A DNA stretch of 64,000 nt from Microbacterium testaceum (GCF_001476285.1 NZ_LDRU01000082.1:29742-93741), one strand, 5' to 3'. Positions 1 through 8,446 are shown, numbered from the stretch's first letter. Made by a program: numbers and translations. The notes: generated from the sequence alone by a model not told the origin.

Positions 1-368
1 CGCGATTCCCCGCCTACGCGACCAGCATGGGGCGCGTCCTGTTGGCCGCGCAGCCCGAGGGTCGCGCTCGCGAGATCATCGCGGCATCCCATCCCGAACC
101 GCTCACGTCCCGCACGCGCACCGACGTCGAGGCGATCCTCGCGGAGCTCGCCTCCGTGCGCGCGCAGGGGTGGGCGCTCGTCGACGGCGAGCTCGAGGAG
201 GGGCTGCGATCGCTCGCCGCGCCCATCCGTGACCGCGAGGGGGCCGTCGTCGCGGCGCTCAACATCTCGGCCACCGCCCGGGGCGACGGCGACGCCTGGC
301 GCGAGCAGTGCCTCCCGGCGCTCCTCGCGGCCGCCGCCGATATCGACGCGGATCTTCGTCTGATCTGA
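1..368 (+). CDS. IclR-family regulator, PcaR type (C-terminal part)
   Basis: The gene enters from before the window; the reading frame starts at base 3 and reads RFPAYATSMGRVLLA, the start of the IclR effector-binding domain. The visible 121 residues cover the second half of that domain, including RSLAAPIRDREGAVVAALNI, which is typical of the PcaR/PcaU/PobR branch. It sits just upstream of pcaIJF in the same orientation, so it is probably the local activator or repressor of the beta-ketoadipate genes, responding to an aromatic-pathway intermediate. The DNA-binding N-terminus is outside the window. The family is clear; the exact ligand is inference. Confidence 0.85.
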   Translation, partial: RFPAYATSMGRVLLAAQPEGRAREIIAASHPEPLTSRTRTDVEAILAELASVRAQGWALVDGELEEGLRSLAAPIRDREGAVVAALNISATARGDGDAWREQCLPALLAAAADIDADLRLI

Positions 369-393
369 CGGGCTCACGCGCCGACCGCGTGGC

Positions 394-448
394 GAGTGTC
401 CAGAACACCCGGACGTTTTTCGCGGCGGTCCGGGTGACGTGGACACTC
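394..448. terminator. Long imperfect hairpin after the IclR gene
   Basis: Arms of 21 nt (394-414 and 428-448) match at 18 positions, beginning with GAGTGTCCA and ending with CACCCGGAC, around a 13-nt loop that contains TTTTT. It lies 26 bp after the stop codon of the IclR gene and before the pcaI promoter. It is probably a transcription terminator, although the long arms with an internal mismatch could also be a small repeat. Confidence 0.55.
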
Positions 449-511
449 GAGCCCGCTTTCCGGGATGCGGATGCCACCGGCCCGCCGGGCGCGCCGGATT
501 GACGCCGGCCC

Positions 512-575
512 TTGTCGCCGTCGCGCGCGCGTCGTAGAATGTTCGCAAGACGTACGTATGTGCGCAGAGCGAACA
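512..575 (+). promoter_or_regulatory. pcaI promoter with overlapping inverted-repeat operator
   Basis: TTGTCG (512-517) and TAGAAT (535-540) are separated by 17 bp and form a good housekeeping promoter. The inverted repeat TGTTCGC (540-546) / GCGAACA (569-575), with 22 bp between the arms, starts in the -10 box and covers the expected start site near 547. The arms are a plausible binding site for the IclR protein encoded just upstream. The promoter and repeat are seen directly; the regulator is inferred. Confidence 0.55.
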
Positions 576-588
576 CATGGGAGCCCGA

Positions 589-1329
589 GTGATCGACAAG
601 ACCGTCCCCGACGTCGCGGCGGCCGTCGCCGGTATTCCGGACGGAGCCACCGTGATGATCGGCGGCTTCGGACGAGCCGGACAGCCCGTCGAACTCATCG
701 ACGCGCTCATCGCGCAGGGCGCCCGCGACCTCACCGTCGTCAACAACAACGCCGGCAACGGCGACACGGGACTCGCCGCCCTGTTGGCCGCCGGACAGGT
801 GCGCAAGATGATCTGCTCGTTCCCCCGGCAGAGCGACTCGTGGGTGTTCGACCGCCTCTACCGCGCGGGCGAGCTCGAGCTCGAGCTCGTGCCGCAGGGC
901 AACCTCGCCGAGCGCATCCGCGCGGCCGGCGCGGGCATCGGCGCGTTCTTCACACCGACCGGCTTCGGCACGCAGCTCGCCGAGGGCAAAGAGACGCGCC
1001 GCATCGACGGGCGCGACTACGTGCTCGAGTACCCCATCCGCGCCGACGTGGCTCTCATCGGTGCACGCGCCGCAGACCGCTGGGGCAACCTCGTCTATCG
1101 CGAGACAGCGCGAAACTTCGGACCGATCATGGCCGCCGCGGCGGCGACCACGGTCGTGCAGGTCGACGAGATCGTGCCGCTCGGTTCGCTCGACCCCGAG
1201 GGCGTCGTGACGCCGGGACTGTACGTGGACCGCGTCGTCGCGGTCGGGGAGCGCGCGTGGCTGCGAGACGGCGAATTCGTCGGTGGCGTCGACATCGAGG
1301 GCCGCGTCCTCTCCGAAGAAGGTGCCTGA
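589..1329 (+). CDS. pcaI: 3-oxoadipate CoA-transferase subunit A
   Basis: Subunit A of the enzyme that transfers CoA from succinyl-CoA to 3-oxoadipate, the penultimate step of the beta-ketoadipate pathway (cytoplasmic, complex with PcaJ). The 246-aa product has the family glycine-rich loop VMIGGFGRAGQP near the N-terminus and the conserved NNNAGNG segment. GTG 589 is preferred as the start because GGGAG (579-583) lies 5 nt upstream of it; ATG 577 in the same frame would add four residues and has no clear ribosome binding site. It is followed by pcaJ and pcaF and has its own promoter (512-540). Substrate assignment rests on the pcaF neighbour and the PcaR-like regulator. Confidence 0.88.
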   Translation: MIDKTVPDVAAAVAGIPDGATVMIGGFGRAGQPVELIDALIAQGARDLTVVNNNAGNGDTGLAALLAAGQVRKMICSFPRQSDSWVFDRLYRAGELELELVPQGNLAERIRAAGAGIGAFFTPTGFGTQLAEGKETRRIDGRDYVLEYPIRADVALIGARAADRWGNLVYRETARNFGPIMAAAAATTVVQVDEIVPLGSLDPEGVVTPGLYVDRVVAVGERAWLRDGEFVGGVDIEGRVLSEEGA

Positions 1330-1402
1330 TGGACGCATCCACCAGTTCCGCACCGGCACGTCGTCGAGCTTGCGCGCACCGCGCGGGAAAGAGAGCAGCA
1401 CA

Positions 1403-2041
1403 GTGACCACCCGCATCTCCCGCGCGCAGCTCGCCGCGCGCGTGGCATCCGACATTCCCGAGGGCGCGGTCGTGAACCTCGGCATCGGGGCCCCGACGCT
1501 CGTCGCCGATTACCTCCCCGAGGGGCTCGAGATCGTTCTGCACACGGAGAACGGCATGCTCGGCATGGGGCCCGCTCCCGAGCGTGGGCGCATCGACCCC
1601 GACCTCATCAACGCAGGCAAGCAGCCCGTCACCGCCCTCGCGGGGGCGGCCTTCTTCCACCACGCCGACTCTTTCGCGATGATGCGCGGCGGGCACCTCG
1701 ACGTGTGCGTGCTGGGCGCGTTCCAAGTCTCGGCCGGGGGTGACCTCGCGAACTGGTCGACGGGTGAGCCCGGCGCGATTCCGGCGGTCGGCGGGGCGAT
1801 GGACCTCGCGATCGGCGCGAAGGACGTCTACGTGATGACCGACCTGCTCACGAAGGGCGGCGAGCCCAAGCTCGTGGAGGCGTGCACGTATCCGCTCACG
1901 GGCGTCGGCTGCGTCTCGCGCGTCTACACCGACCACGGCGTCTTCGACGTCACGCCCGACGGCTTCCGCGTGCGCGAGCTGTTCGGCGACAACACGCACG
2001 CCGAGATCGAGTCGCTGCTCGGTCTGAAACTGGAGGCCTGA
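1403..2041 (+). CDS. pcaJ: 3-oxoadipate CoA-transferase subunit B
   Basis: Subunit B, 212 aa, carrying the CoA-transferase catalytic glutamate in the ENGMLGMGP segment (family knowledge: ENG is the active-site signature). IGIGAPTLVADYL-type sequence and GGAMDL are also conserved. The start is placed at GTG 1403, preceded by GAAAGAGAG; an open frame extends upstream into pcaI but the homologous region begins with TTRISRAQLAARVA. The 73-bp gap after pcaI is longer than most gaps here but shows no promoter. It works with PcaI to form 3-oxoadipyl-CoA. Confidence 0.88.
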   Translation: MTTRISRAQLAARVASDIPEGAVVNLGIGAPTLVADYLPEGLEIVLHTENGMLGMGPAPERGRIDPDLINAGKQPVTALAGAAFFHHADSFAMMRGGHLDVCVLGAFQVSAGGDLANWSTGEPGAIPAVGGAMDLAIGAKDVYVMTDLLTKGGEPKLVEACTYPLTGVGCVSRVYTDHGVFDVTPDGFRVRELFGDNTHAEIESLLGLKLEA

Positions 2042-2044
2042 GCC

Positions 2045-3211
2045 ATGCCCGCATCTTTCGTCTACGACGCCGTCCGCACGCCCTTCGCGCGGCACGGCAA
2101 GGCCTTCGCCGACGTGCGCCCCGACGACCTCGCGGCGACGGTCATGGCATCCGTCGTCGAGCGCACGGGTATCAACCCCGCCCGCATCGAAGACGTGATC
2201 TTCGGCGACGCCAACCAGGCCGGCGAAGACAACCGCAACGTCGCGCGCTTCGGCGCTCTGCTCGCGGGCTTCCCGTCGTCGGTTCCCGGGACGACGATCA
2301 ACCGCCTGTGCGGATCGTCCCTGGATGCCGTCATTCAGGGTTCGAGGGCGATCGAGGCCGGCGACGCCGACGTGATCCTCGCCGGCGGTGTCGAGTCGAT
2401 GACCCGCGCGCCGTTCGTGGTCGAGAAGAGCCCGCGACCCTTCCCCGCGGCGAACCAGACGATGTGGAACACCTCGATCGGCTGGCGCATGACCAACCCG
2501 CGGCTGCGCAAGGACTGGACGATCTCGAACGGCGAAAGCGCCGAGAAGCTCGCGGAGATCTACGGCATCTCGCGCGAGGAGCAGGATGCCTTCGCCGCCC
2601 GCAGCCACCGCCTTGCGGCTGCCGCGTGGGCGGCCGGGACCTTCGACGATGAGATCGTGCAGGTCGAGGGCCACGCGCTCGCCCGCGACGAGGGGATCCG
2701 CGACGACTCCACCGCCGAGGTGCTCGCGGGGCTGCGCCCGGCGTTCCAGAAGGACGGGACGGTCACGGCGGGCAACTCGTCGCCGATCAACGACGGCGCC
2801 TCGGCGGTGCTCCTCGGTTCCGAGGGAGCCTTGGATGCCGAACCTCTCGCGCGCATCGCCGGCCGCGCCGCGTTCGGCAACGACCCCGATGTCTTCGGTG
2901 TCGCCCCCGTCGAGGCCGCGAACCGCGCGCTCGCCCGCGCGGGCCGTTCGTGGAGCGACGTGTCGTTCGTGGAGCTCAACGAGGCCTTCGCCTCGCAGAC
3001 CCTCGCGTGCGCGCAGCTGTGGACCGAGCTCGACCCCGCGAAGCTGAATGAGAACGGCGGCGCGATCGCCATCGGTCACCCGCTCGGCGCCTCCGGCGGT
3101 CGCATCATCGCCCGCGCCGCCCACGAGCTGAAGCGTCGCGGCGGGGGAGTGGCCGTCACCGCGATCTGCATCGGAGTGGGTCAGGGCCTCGCGGTGGTTC
3201 TGGAGCGCTGA
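2045..3211 (+). CDS. pcaF: 3-oxoadipyl-CoA thiolase
   Basis: A 388-aa thiolase that cleaves 3-oxoadipyl-CoA with CoA to succinyl-CoA and acetyl-CoA. All catalytic positions are visible: Cys89 in NRLCGSS, His345 in GGAIAIGHPLGASGG and Cys375 in CIGVGQG, plus NEAFA near residue 312. It begins 3 bp after pcaJ, so the three genes form one transcription unit. The thiolase family also includes acetoacetyl-CoA and fatty acid beta-oxidation thiolases; the assignment to PcaF comes from its place directly after pcaIJ. It also receives the product of the resorcylate cluster at 51-58 kb. Confidence 0.88.
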   Translation: MPASFVYDAVRTPFARHGKAFADVRPDDLAATVMASVVERTGINPARIEDVIFGDANQAGEDNRNVARFGALLAGFPSSVPGTTINRLCGSSLDAVIQGSRAIEAGDADVILAGGVESMTRAPFVVEKSPRPFPAANQTMWNTSIGWRMTNPRLRKDWTISNGESAEKLAEIYGISREEQDAFAARSHRLAAAAWAAGTFDDEIVQVEGHALARDEGIRDDSTAEVLAGLRPAFQKDGTVTAGNSSPINDGASAVLLGSEGALDAEPLARIAGRAAFGNDPDVFGVAPVEAANRALARAGRSWSDVSFVELNEAFASQTLACAQLWTELDPAKLNENGGAIAIGHPLGASGGRIIARAAHELKRRGGGVAVTAICIGVGQGLAVVLER

Positions 3212-3264
3212 GCGTCAGAGCTTCCTGCGATGAGCTGCTCCGAGCCCCCTCGTAGACTCCGGGC

Positions 3265-3675
3265 ATGGCCTTTCCCTCGTTCCAGGATGACGCGGCGATC
3301 CTGTTGGCGGCGATCGGTAGCAGTCAGCGGTCGTCGACGTCCGTACGCTCGGTGCTCGGGACCTGGGACATGATCAACGTCGACGTCCCGTCGCGGCAGA
3401 TGATCGAGTCCGCGGCCGGGGCGCTCCAGCGTGCGGGCCTTGTGGTCATCGACGACGAATGGGGCCTCCGGCCCACTGCCGAGGGAGTGCGTCTTCGGCG
3501 CACGCCACGCGGCGTCTCGATGCGAGGGCTCCCAACGGCGATAGGGAAGTTGCTGCCACCTCTGACGCCCGACCCATCCGTCGTGATGCCGCAAGAGATC
3601 TACGACGCGGCCCTCGAGGACTACCTGCATCCGAAGCCGCTGCTTCCGCGGTGGCTGACAGGGTTGTTCCGGTGA
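3265..3675 (+). CDS. Hypothetical protein, winged-helix-like
   Basis: I do not recognise this 136-aa protein. Residues about 1-80 look like a small winged-helix domain: helices, then a turn at ALQRAGLVVIDDEWGLRPTAEGV, which resembles a recognition helix followed by a beta wing. The C-terminal third is proline-rich (LLPPLTPDPSVVMP). It is the first of three tail-to-head genes (stop overlaps the next start as TGATG at 3673-3677). Base composition is a little less GC-rich than the flanks, which would fit an accessory block. Function unknown. Confidence 0.6.
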   Translation: MAFPSFQDDAAILLAAIGSSQRSSTSVRSVLGTWDMINVDVPSRQMIESAAGALQRAGLVVIDDEWGLRPTAEGVRLRRTPRGVSMRGLPTAIGKLLPPLTPDPSVVMPQEIYDAALEDYLHPKPLLPRWLTGLFR

Positions 3676-4034
3676 TGGATGATTCGGATGCTGACAACGG
3701 TCACGTCATCGTTAGCTTCGATGTCTCGACGGCGGTTCGCGTCGGTGAGCTCGAACAGCTACTCAGAACAGAGCCAGGGTCTGCTCCCCCGTTCTCGTAT
3801 CACCTCGGAACGGTAACGTTCGATGAGCCGAACTGGGAGGCCCGGGCTGACAAGCTGAATGCCGTGATCTTGGACTTCGTAGACCGCCTGCACGGGGTCT
3901 CGCCGGCCGTTCTGAACTCCCCGGAGACGTTCGTTCGCCTCTTCATGACCCTTCCCGCCGGAGCCGAGACCCTCGATGCCGGTACGGTGAAACGGCTCGC
4001 CGACGTGGGCGCCACAATCTGGATTGACGCGTGA
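3675..4034 (+). CDS. Hypothetical protein, faint DUF4279-like layout
   Basis: A 119-aa protein without signal peptide or membrane segment. It opens with a beta-strand-like HVIVSFDVS, contains a LEQLLRTEPG helix and ends in ATIWIDA. That order is weakly reminiscent of DUF4279 immunity-type proteins, but I cannot confirm it. ATG 3675 overlaps the previous stop; GTG 3672 is an in-frame alternative. It overlaps the next gene by 4 bp (GTGA at 4031), so the trio is translated as a unit. Confidence 0.55.
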   Translation: MDDSDADNGHVIVSFDVSTAVRVGELEQLLRTEPGSAPPFSYHLGTVTFDEPNWEARADKLNAVILDFVDRLHGVSPAVLNSPETFVRLFMTLPAGAETLDAGTVKRLADVGATIWIDA

Positions 4035-4582
4035 CGGATTTTCCCTTGCATCGAGATGCCGCAGCCCCGAAGAGAGAACGCTTGAGCTGGGTGCGTCTGG
4101 CCATTGCGTGTGCAATCGCGTCCGCGGTCGCGACGGTGCTCATTACCGCGGGGACGATCTTCCTCTATGAGGGTCGCGGGTTCGTCTTCGGGAATGGACC
4201 GTGGTCGCGATCGTCGTCATACGCTCGCCTGGATACCTATCTCTATGGTGTCTCCGTCAGATTTCTGTTCGTCGGTGTTCCTGTGGCCCTCTGCACCTTT
4301 CTGATCGCGAGGAGGCTTCGGTCGGCCAGCCGGCGGATTCGCGTCATGGCCGTCGTGGCGCCGTCGCTTGCGACGCTGATTCCTGCGTGGTGGCTGGCCG
4401 CATGGGACGGACCACCCCTGCTCGCTCTTCTCGTCGGGAGCCTCAGCGCTCTTTTCGGTGCCGGCGTGTTTCTTCTCGCAGCGCACATCGCGGGATACAC
4501 GCGGATCGCCGCCGGTATGGCTGTGGTTGTGGCCGGAAGCTTGCGCGATCGTCCAAGCAGGTCGGGCGGCACACGGACGTAA
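4031..4582 (+). CDS. Hypothetical integral membrane protein
   Basis: A 183-aa protein with a charged N-terminal tail and about four to five hydrophobic segments (roughly residues 22-45, 72-92, 105-125, 127-150 and 155-168). The first loop is probably outside (FLYEGRGFVFGNGPWSRSS). No family signature recognised. The GTG start overlaps the preceding stop. The arginine-rich C-terminus (RDRPSRSGGTRT) is unlike the rest and could reflect loss of an original stop or a frameshift, but no continuation is evident. The 177 bp that follow (4583-4759) hold no gene or convincing terminator. Confidence 0.55.
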   Translation: MTDFPLHRDAAAPKRERLSWVRLAIACAIASAVATVLITAGTIFLYEGRGFVFGNGPWSRSSSYARLDTYLYGVSVRFLFVGVPVALCTFLIARRLRSASRRIRVMAVVAPSLATLIPAWWLAAWDGPPLLALLVGSLSALFGAGVFLLAAHIAGYTRIAAGMAVVVAGSLRDRPSRSGGTRT

Positions 4583-4759
4583 CCCTGGCACACCTCGACT
4601 TGCTCGAGTGCCCGCACAGCTTCTCCGGCTCCGCGCCCGAATCGATCGAGCAGCGCATTTTCGAGGAACCGTTCGCGGAACCGCGGGGCGAGGATGAGTC
4701 GGATCGAGCGACGAGCCCGCCTAGCCTCAGCCGCGGACGCCGTCGTGAGAACATGAGGG

Positions 4760-5749
4760 ATGCCTTCACGCCGTGTGTCGATGGACGACATCGCCCGACG
4801 CCTGGGGCTCAGTCGAAGCACCGTGTCGTTCGTGATCAACGACCGCAGCGACATCCGCATCGCGGAGGAGACGAAGCGGCGGGTGTGGGAGGCGGTTGCC
4901 GAGTTGGGGTACCGACCGCACGCGGCTGCGCGCGCCCTCGCGTCGCAGCGGACCCATCTGCTGGGTCTCGTCACCGACATCGCCAGCAGCCCGTTCGGCG
5001 GCGGAATCATCACCGGGGCTCAGCGAGCGGCCTGGGCGCGGGGGCAGGTGCTGCTGATCGTGAGTGTGAGCCCAGACGACTCGGCCGACACGGCGCTCGA
5101 GATGCTGCTGGAGCGACGGGTCGAGGGTTTGATCTACGCGACCGCCGGTCACATCGGGGTGAAGCTCCCGACCGCCGCGGCGGAGGTGCCCGTCGTGCTC
5201 GTGCACTGCGAGGATCTCGACGGTCACTACCCCTCGATCCTCCCCGACGAGGAGCACGGTGGGTACACGGCGACTCGGCGCCTGCTCGACACCGGGCACC
5301 GGCGCATCGGCCTGCTGAACATCGATGCGCCCTACCCCGCTGCTGGTCGCCGCGCGGGCTACGAACGTGCACTGCGCGAAGCGGGTATCGAGGTCGACCC
5401 CGCGCTCGTCTCGTCGGGTCCCGCTCACGCCGGGGCCGGGTACGAACTCGCCCGCGCCATGCTGGAGCTCCCGGACCGTCCGACCGCGCTCTTCTGTGGA
5501 ACGGATCGCATGGCCATGGGCGCATTCGATGCGATTCGTGAGGCGTCTTTGCGTATCCCCGAAGATGTCGCGGTCGTCGGTTTCGACGATCAGGAGATCG
5601 TCGCCGCCTACCTGCGACCGGCGTTGACGACCATCGCGCTCCCGTTCGAGGAGATGGGCGCGGCGGCCGTGGAGATCCTCAACGGCGACGTTGCGGAGTT
5701 CAGCGGCGCGACGATGCCCGGGTGGCTCGTCGAACGCGATTCGGCGTGA
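4760..5749 (+). CDS. LacI-family regulator 1 of the fructan locus
   Basis: A 329-aa LacI/GalR protein: helix-turn-helix at about residues 8-30 ([20 protein letters not shown]), hinge helix near [14 protein letters not shown], then the periplasmic-binding-protein-like ligand domain with [15 protein letters not shown] near residue 253. It closely resembles the second LacI gene at 8470 in the DNA-reading helix region, so both may read the same operator. It lies just upstream of the tandem operators at 5790-5816 in front of the secreted GH32 gene. ATG 4760 is used; GTG 4775 and ATG 4781 are possible starts. No copy of the CTAACGCGCGTTAG-like operator is seen upstream of this gene itself. Confidence 0.85.
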   Translation: MPSRRVSMDDIARRLGLSRSTVSFVINDRSDIRIAEETKRRVWEAVAELGYRPHAAARALASQRTHLLGLVTDIASSPFGGGIITGAQRAAWARGQVLLIVSVSPDDSADTALEMLLERRVEGLIYATAGHIGVKLPTAAAEVPVVLVHCEDLDGHYPSILPDEEHGGYTATRRLLDTGHRRIGLLNIDAPYPAAGRRAGYERALREAGIEVDPALVSSGPAHAGAGYELARAMLELPDRPTALFCGTDRMAMGAFDAIREASLRIPEDVAVVGFDDQEIVAAYLRPALTTIALPFEEMGAAAVEILNGDVAEFSGATMPGWLVERDSA

Positions 5750-5762
5750 TCGCCCGGATCTC

Positions 5763-5816
5763 TTGTCCGAGGGGGCGGGGAGCGCTACGTTAACTCGCGT
5801 TAGTAACGCGCGTTAG
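5763..5816 (+). promoter_or_regulatory. Promoter with two tandem LacI-type operators
   Basis: TTGTCC (5763-5768), 17-bp spacer, TACGTT (5786-5791). Directly at and after the -10 box lie two palindromic boxes: TTAACTCGCGTTAG (5790-5803) and GTAACGCGCGTTAG (5803-5816). TAACGCGCGTTA in the second is a perfect 12-bp palindrome. The boxes would cover the -10 element and the start site, so binding should repress. The same motif recurs before the second LacI gene. Confidence 0.7.
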
Positions 5817-5829
5817 CGAATGGAGCCTC

Positions 5830-8283
5830 GTGAACACAACAATGAAGTTGCGCGCCCTCGCGGCGGGAGCGGCGACGCTGATCACCGCACCCGTCCTCAC
5901 GGGTATCGGAGTGACGGCGGCGCACGCCGACAACCCCGACGCAGAGCAGTATCGTCCGCAGTACCATTTCTCGGTCCCCGACCACTGGAAGAACGACCCC
6001 ATCCGACCGGTCTATCTCGACGGCGAGTACAACTACTACTACCTGTACGACGTCGACTACAACGGCGTCTCGACGCAGACGGCGTGGCGGCATGCGACGA
6101 CGACCGACCAGATCGTCTACCACGACGAGGGGATCGCCATCCCGGAGGACACCACCTTCGGCTCGCCGATGGCCGGTTCGATCGTCGTCGACACCGACAA
6201 CACGGCGGGTTTCGGGGCAGGCGCCCTCGTGGCGCTCGTCTCCGTCGACGAAGGACCGACGAACGCGACCGATCAATGGGTGTACTACTCCACGGACGGC
6301 GGCGACACCTTCGTGCCGTACTCGACGACCACGCCCGCGATCGCGAACCCCGGACCCGGACTCCACGAGTTCCGCGACCCCAAGATCGAGTGGGACGAAG
6401 CCAACGACCAGTGGGTCGCCCTCGTCGCGGAGCCGCTGAGCGGCATCGGCTTCTACGCCTCGTCCGATCTGAAGAATTGGACCTTCGAGTCGTTCTTCCC
6501 GGCCCCGAGCGGGATCACGTTCACCGAGTGCCCGGACTTCTTTCAGATGAGAGCCGACGACGGCACGTTGCAGTGGGTCGTCGGAGCGAGCACCGGCGGC
6601 GACATGCACACCTTCGCGTATTGGCCGGGAGAGTGGGATGGCAGCACCTTCACCCCCGACACGACGGTGCCGAAGTGGTTGGACTACGGTGACGACTTCT
6701 ACGCCGCTGTCACCTACCCCGACGAGGCCTCCGCAGACCGGAGCACGCGGTTTCTCAAGGGGTGGGTCAACTACTGGAGCCACCCGAACACGGCGAGCAG
6801 CTGGACCGTGGACGGCTTCACCGGCACCGATGCCATCACCCGGGAACTCCGGCTGAAGGCGACGGGCGACACCTATCGCCTCGTCTCGAATCCCGTCGCC
6901 GCTCTCGATGACTACGCCACGCGCACCTGGGAGCTGGGCGACATCGCCGTCGACGGGGAGCGCGATCTCGGCTACCACGGTACGTCCTACCGACTCGACA
7001 CCACGGTGTCGTGGGCCGATCTCGACAACGTCGCGATCAAGCTGCGACGCTCACCCGACGGGACGCGCGACTTCACCGTCGGCAAGTTCGACGACTTCAT
7101 ATACGTTGACGCGAATGATCCGACGATGTACCGGGAATCGCACGCGCCGTTCGACCCGCAAGCCACGACCGTCCAGTTGAGCATTCTGGTCGACACCACC
7201 ACCGTGGAGGTGTTCGTCAACGGCGGAGAGCAGGCGCTGACCATGAAGTCGAACCTCGATCCGACCGACACCGGTCTGCAGCTCTTCACCCAGGGCGGCG
7301 CCGCGACCTTCGGCGACGTCACCATCACCGAGTTCGCGAACGTCAACGGGCAGGCGGAAGGGGGAACGGTCTTCCAAGATTTCGACAGTGGCCATGACGG
7401 GTGGACCACCACCGGCAGCGCCTTCGGGTCGGCGCCGGCGACGGGAACCCTTCCGGCGCAGCAGCCCGTGACCGGGTGGCGGGGGACGGGGCTCGTCAAC
7501 AGCTACCTCGGCGGGGACGCGTCCACGGGAACCGTGACATCGCCGACCTTCACCGTCTCGAGCCCGTACGTGAGCTTCCTCGTCGGCGGGGGCGACCATC
7601 CGACGCCGTCCGAGGTCTTCGCCGACTTCGAGGGGAATGACTGGGGGCCGGGCTGGACGGCCACGGGCAGCTTCGCTGGTCGCGGGCCGACGGCCTCGAG
7701 TCTGACGAACCAGGCGGGGGCGAAGGTAGCCGACACCTTCGTCAACGGCGGCGACGCGGCCACGGGGACCATCACCTCGCCCGAGTTCACAATCACCCGT
7801 GACTACCTCACCTTCCGGATCGCCGGGGGAGACTTCCCCTGGCCGGCCGTGGGGAACGCCTCCGTCCGATTGGTCATCGACGGTCAGGTGTACTTCAGCG
7901 CCACCGGCGACGGCACCCCGACACTGCGCGACGTCGCTTGGGATGTGCACTCGCTGAGGGGCAAGACGGCGTATCTCGAGATCGTCGACGAGTCGACTTC
8001 GACAGCGTTCGGCCACATCATGGTCGATCAGGTGATGTGGGGGAACACCCCCGATGCCGTCGTCGGGGAGGCGGACACCCCGACCGCGGTGAATCTGAAG
8101 GTCGGTGGGGCCACCGTCCGCACCGTGACCGGTACCGATGCGGAGCGGCTGCACTGGGAGTCGTGGGACGTCGCCGACTTCATCGGCCAGACCGCCCAGA
8201 TCGAGGTGGTCGATCAGAGCACCGCGGGGTGGGGGCACGTGAACGTGGACGAGATCACGTTCTCGGATCGGCCGCTCGGCTGA
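5830..8283 (+). CDS. Secreted GH32 levan-degrading enzyme (levan fructotransferase/levanase type)
   Basis: An 817-aa exported enzyme acting on beta-2,6-fructan outside the cell. A signal peptide (residues 1-33) ends at AHA-DN. The GH32 five-bladed propeller carries nucleophile Asp56 in HWKNDPIRP, Asp183 in FRDPKI and acid/base Glu233 in TECPDFF. The WxxDP-x-RP form replaces the WMNDPNG of ordinary invertases and, as I recall, is shared with levan fructotransferases of Arthrobacter and Microbacterium. A beta-sandwich follows to about residue 510. Residues 515-817 hold two related carbohydrate-binding-like modules, one apparently nested in the other. GTG 5830 has GGAG 4 nt upstream. Whether it makes difructose anhydride, levanbiose or fructose cannot be read from sequence. 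Confidence 0.82.
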   Translation: MNTTMKLRALAAGAATLITAPVLTGIGVTAAHADNPDAEQYRPQYHFSVPDHWKNDPIRPVYLDGEYNYYYLYDVDYNGVSTQTAWRHATTTDQIVYHDEGIAIPEDTTFGSPMAGSIVVDTDNTAGFGAGALVALVSVDEGPTNATDQWVYYSTDGGDTFVPYSTTTPAIANPGPGLHEFRDPKIEWDEANDQWVALVAEPLSGIGFYASSDLKNWTFESFFPAPSGITFTECPDFFQMRADDGTLQWVVGASTGGDMHTFAYWPGEWDGSTFTPDTTVPKWLDYGDDFYAAVTYPDEASADRSTRFLKGWVNYWSHPNTASSWTVDGFTGTDAITRELRLKATGDTYRLVSNPVAALDDYATRTWELGDIAVDGERDLGYHGTSYRLDTTVSWADLDNVAIKLRRSPDGTRDFTVGKFDDFIYVDANDPTMYRESHAPFDPQATTVQLSILVDTTTVEVFVNGGEQALTMKSNLDPTDTGLQLFTQGGAATFGDVTITEFANVNGQAEGGTVFQDFDSGHDGWTTTGSAFGSAPATGTLPAQQPVTGWRGTGLVNSYLGGDASTGTVTSPTFTVSSPYVSFLVGGGDHPTPSEVFADFEGNDWGPGWTATGSFAGRGPTASSLTNQAGAKVADTFVNGGDAATGTITSPEFTITRDYLTFRIAGGDFPWPAVGNASVRLVIDGQVYFSATGDGTPTLRDVAWDVHSLRGKTAYLEIVDESTSTAFGHIMVDQVMWGNTPDAVVGEADTPTAVNLKVGGATVRTVTGTDAERLHWESWDVADFIGQTAQIEVVDQSTAGWGHVNVDEITFSDRPLG

Positions 8284-8328
8284 GCGTTCGCGCAGGAGTC
8301 ACCCGTCCCGTCGGCTGACGGCGCGCAC

Positions 8329-8359
8329 CGGACCCGCCGGAGATTCTCCGGCGGGTCCG
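8329..8359. terminator. Terminator after the secreted GH32 gene
   Basis: A perfect 14-bp GC-rich stem, CGGACCCGCCGGAG (8329-8342) and its complement (8346-8359), with a 3-nt loop ATT. It is 45 bp after the stop codon and before the next promoter. There is no strong T-tract, as is common in high-GC actinobacteria. Confidence 0.75.
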
Positions 8360-8387
8360 TCGTGTGAGGCGTCGCGGAACATCGGTG

Positions 8388-8446
8388 TTGACGACGGCTA
8401 CTTACGCGCGTTAGCATCATCGAAACATCGCACTAACGCGGGTTAG
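8388..8446 (+). promoter_or_regulatory. Promoter and two LacI-type operators before the second LacI gene
   Basis: TTGACG (8388-8393) and TAGCAT (8412-8417) are 18 bp apart. CTTACGCGCGTTAG (8401-8414) lies between and on the -10 box; CTAACGCGGGTTAG (8433-8446) lies just downstream of the start site. Both match the boxes at 5790-5816. This promoter should drive the second LacI gene (autoregulation) and probably the downstream transporter and GH32 genes. Confidence 0.7.

Noticed and set aside
259..1485. 408-aa open frame on the minus strand across pcaI
   Set aside because: Arg/Asp/Gly-rich low-complexity translation opposite clear CoA-transferase subunits; a high-GC antisense shadow.
1127..3124. 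665-aa minus-strand open frame opposite pcaJ and pcaF
   Set aside because: Antisense to intact catalytic motifs of pcaF; composition is typical of the mirror frame.
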